From NCBI GenBank assembly GCA_023442495.1, contig JAEZZB010000045.1, positions 1-8,898 on the forward strand: 8,898 nt of DNA, in the 5' to 3' direction. A program made the translations under genes and the position numbers. The notes under the pieces are model-generated. The model had not been told where the DNA came from and did no database searches. It was given only the letters and a program-made list of their open reading frames with translations. The stretch's first letter is position 1, and every line of letters begins with the position of its first letter. Of the stretch, positions 7,801-8,898 are shown piece by piece. Origin of the DNA: Bacillota bacterium. GTDB taxonomy: Bacteria; Bacillota; Clostridia; Tissierellales; Peptoniphilaceae.

Positions 7801-8532
7801 CAACTTCTTGTATATTTCAATTAAAGCTCTATCTTTTGTATCTGATGTGTCTTTTCCTAGAGTATCTATTAGAACTTGTGATTCACCAAATATTTCTTTA
7901 ATTTCATCATTTGTTTCTACAACTAAAGCCCTAATCAAAGTAGTTGCCGGAAGCTTTCTTGTTCTATCAATTCTTATAGTTAAAACTCCTGCTGCATCTG
8001 TATCGTATTCTATCCAGGCTCCTCTATTTGGAATGACTGTTGAAGCAACAATCTTCTTACCATTTTTATCAAAATCTTCACTATAGTATACGCCAGGTGA
8101 TCTAACTAACTGAGAAACCACTACTCTCTCAGCACCATTTATAATAAAAGTTCCATTTTTTGTCATCAATGGAAAATCATCCATCATAAGAACTTCTTGC
8201 TCTTTAAGTTCCTTAACTTTTCCATCATCAAATATAATAAGACGTACATCAACTCTCATTTTCTTAGAATATGTAACATCTCTATCTTTGGACTCTTGTT
8301 CAGAATATTTGGGTTCATCGTCAAATTTATAATTCAAAAATTCTAAATGTATATTTCCTGAATGGTCAGTAATTGGTGAAATATCTTCAAATACTTCTTT
8401 TAAACCTTTGCTTAAAAACCATTGATAACTACCTTTTTGTATATCTAATAAATTTGGCAAAACCAATGCTTCTGGAATCCTAGAAAAACTTTCTCTTTTT
8501 CTTCTACCATACACCTCTGTATGATTGTTCAT
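4888..8532 (-). CDS. rpoB: DNA-directed RNA polymerase subunit beta
   Basis: Complete; 1214 residues from the preferred ATG at 8532. It is the second catalytic subunit of RNA polymerase and the target of rifamycins. Numbered from that ATG: an N-terminal protrusion/lobe region with '[14 protein letters not shown]', then [20 protein letters not shown] (about 129-148). The rifampicin-pocket segment [20 protein letters not shown] starts at residue 495, with Asp504, His514 and Ser519 equivalent to E. coli 516, 526 and 531, all of the sensitive type. NYEDA is at about 799-803, the active-site lysines 953 and 961 lie in [12 protein letters not shown], and the C-terminal clamp segment [20 protein letters not shown] starts near 1081. 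An in-frame GTG at 8541 would add three residues. I prefer the ATG because the Shine-Dalgarno GAGAGGTGG overlaps that GTG and sits 5 nt before the ATG. rpoC follows after 23 bp. The gene has its own strong promoter and is not preceded by rplL. Confidence 0.99.
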   Translation of the reverse strand: [1214 protein letters not shown]

Positions 8533-8648
8533 ATATGCCACCTCTCATCGTGTATAACAAGCGGATTTCAACCGTTCAAACAGTAACAAACTTCTCTAAA
8601 AAAATAAAAAAATAGCGCAATTTTCCATTATTATTTTTTATTTAGTAT
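8533..8648 (-). promoter_or_regulatory. rpoB 5' leader, about 116 nt
   Basis: Between the predicted transcription start near 8648 and the ATG at 8532 lies an AT-rich leader. It contains two runs of seven U separated by one A (complement of about 8599-8613), preceded by only a weak AAAAT/ATTTT hairpin around the GCGC sequence, so it is not a convincing attenuator. A repeated TTGAA flanks CGG near 8566-8580. I see no T-box, riboswitch or ribosomal-protein binding element. Confidence 0.4.
8537..8545 (-). promoter_or_regulatory. Ribosome binding site that decides the rpoB start
   Basis: On the minus strand GAGAGGTGG precedes the ATG at 8532 by about 5 nt. The alternative GTG (8541-8539) lies within this motif, so it would have no properly spaced Shine-Dalgarno of its own. 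Confidence 0.65.
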
Positions 8649-8654
8649 TCAATA

Positions 8655-8683
8655 AATATATCAAGAAAAAATAAAAAAGTCAA
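8655..8683 (-). promoter_or_regulatory. Strong sigma-A-type promoter of rpoBC
   Basis: On the minus strand TTGACT (-35, 8678-8683, 5 of 6) is followed by exactly 17 bp and TATATT (-10, 8655-8660, 5 of 6), preceded by TGA (8661-8663), an extended -10. This is the best promoter match in the window and points directly at rpoB. Its -35 lies within the 3' arm of the hairpin at 8673-8711. Confidence 0.85.
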
Positions 8684-8711
8684 CTTTTATTTTTAAAAAG
8701 TTAACTTTTTT
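8673..8711 (-). terminator. Hairpin terminator of the upstream gene, overlapping the rpoBC promoter
   Basis: Arms of 16 nt at 8673-8688 and 8696-8711 surround a 7-nt loop. The only irregular position is a C-A mismatch in plus-strand RNA but a G-U pair in minus-strand RNA, so the hairpin is fully paired only in the minus direction. There its 3' arm ends in six U, then A, then six more U. It lies 50 bp after the stop codon at 8761. The stem is AT-rich, so strength is uncertain. Each arm is itself a near palindrome centred on GTTAAC or GTTGAC, so an operator function is an alternative. Confidence 0.65.
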
Positions 8712-8746
8712 TAATATATGAAACATTTTCATAAATATTGTTTTAA

Positions 8747-8793
8747 AAACTCATATTTTGTTAATGATGTACTTCTTTTAAGAATATGAGTTT
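8747..8793 (-). repeat. 11-bp perfect inverted repeat spanning the stop codon of the upstream gene
   Basis: AAACTCATATT at 8747-8757 is the exact reverse complement of AATATGAGTTT at 8783-8793. The 25-nt loop contains the TAA stop at 8763-8761. In minus-strand RNA the 3' arm ends in a short U-run (complement of 8745-8749), so it could be a weak first terminator or an mRNA 3'-end stabilising hairpin ahead of the stronger one at 8673-8711. Confidence 0.4.
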
Positions 8794-8898
8794 ACACGCC
8801 TTAGCAGAAATATTTACCTTTTTGCTATCAATTTCTACAATTGCCGAATCATCAAACTGTTCAAAGTCTAATACTTTAATCTTTTGTCCCATCTTGAT
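8761..8898 (-). CDS. C-terminal fragment with FeoA/SH3-like pattern, possibly a DtxR/MntR-type metal-dependent regulator
   Basis: The last 45 residues of a gene that continues past the right edge, ending at TAA (8763-8761). The visible sequence starts IKMGQKIKVLDFEQFDDSAI and ends with ISAKACKLIFLKEVHH. The arrangement G-x-x-I-x-V-L-x-x-x-x-F-D, then a V-x-I-D turn, then a short strand with 'ISxKACKxIFL', is what I expect from the FeoA-like SH3 domain, which closes DtxR/MntR/ScaR-family repressors and also occurs in FeoA itself. A DtxR-type protein would bind Fe(II) or Mn(II) and repress metal-uptake genes. With only the end visible this is tentative; other small beta-barrel domains would also fit. 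It is read in the same direction as rpoB but is separated from it by a terminator and a promoter. Confidence 0.5.
   Translation of the reverse strand: MKMGQKIKVLDFEQFDDSAIVEIDSKKVNISAKACKLIFLKEVHH

Noticed and set aside
7517..8086. Plus-strand open frame of 189 codons
   Set aside because: Antisense to conserved rpoB, Ser/Phe/Leu-rich composition as expected from reading AT-rich coding DNA backwards, and no ribosome binding site. The rpoB frame explains it.
8599..8620. U7-A-U7 run in the rpoB leader as an attenuator
   Set aside because: The only preceding hairpin is a five-pair AU stem, too weak to call a terminator.
8596..8628. Ten-codon upstream frame in the rpoB leader (ATG at 8628-8626)
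   Set aside because: No Shine-Dalgarno and an unremarkable sequence ending in poly-Phe from the U-runs; not convincing as a leader peptide.
1..8898. tRNA, rRNA, CRISPR array or insertion sequence
   Set aside because: No cloverleaf-like or rRNA segments, no spaced direct repeats and no transposase frame or IS ends were seen on either strand.

Overview
The window is AT-rich and looks like a low-GC Bacillota chromosome. RpoB and RpoC are of the Gram-positive type: they match the Bacillus/Clostridium architecture and RpoC lacks the large proteobacterial insertion. My best guess is a Tissierellia/Peptoniphilaceae-like anaerobe, but this rests only on remembered protein similarity and base composition, so genus-level placement is weak.

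Layout, left to right. (1) At 1-253 on the minus strand is the N-terminal part of an ABC-transporter ATPase of the MacB/LolD/FtsE type, cut by the window edge, with its own extended -10 promoter. (2) Positions 254-361 form a divergent intergenic region. A candidate plus-strand promoter lies there, and a near-perfect 24-bp palindrome at 358-381 contains a cre-like (CcpA) motif. (3) At about 362-1233 on the plus strand are two unfamiliar small genes. The first encodes a probably exported protein whose 5' end is broken or missing a normal start. The second encodes a two-helix membrane protein, starts at GTG behind a strong Shine-Dalgarno, and overlaps the first by 14 nt. (4) At 1283-1312 a strong hairpin terminator sits between the convergent rpoC and small-gene units. 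(5) At 1319-8532 on the minus strand are rpoC and, upstream of it, rpoB, 23 bp apart and complete. They encode the catalytic beta' and beta subunits of RNA polymerase. (6) The rpoB leader and a strong sigma-A-type promoter (8655-8683) follow. The -35 box lies inside the 3' arm of the terminator hairpin of the preceding gene. (7) At 8761-8898 on the minus strand is the C-terminal end of a protein with an FeoA/SH3-like pattern, possibly a DtxR/MntR-type metal-dependent regulator.

rpoB and rpoC make up most of the window and look ordinary and functional. The less ordinary parts are the small-gene pair beside the ABC transporter, its palindromic control region, and the compact terminator/promoter overlap that makes rpoBC a separate transcription unit, not joined to rplJL. 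I see no convincing new defence or mobile system. The secreted protein, two-helix protein and ABC ATPase could be an export/immunity-type module, but this is inference.
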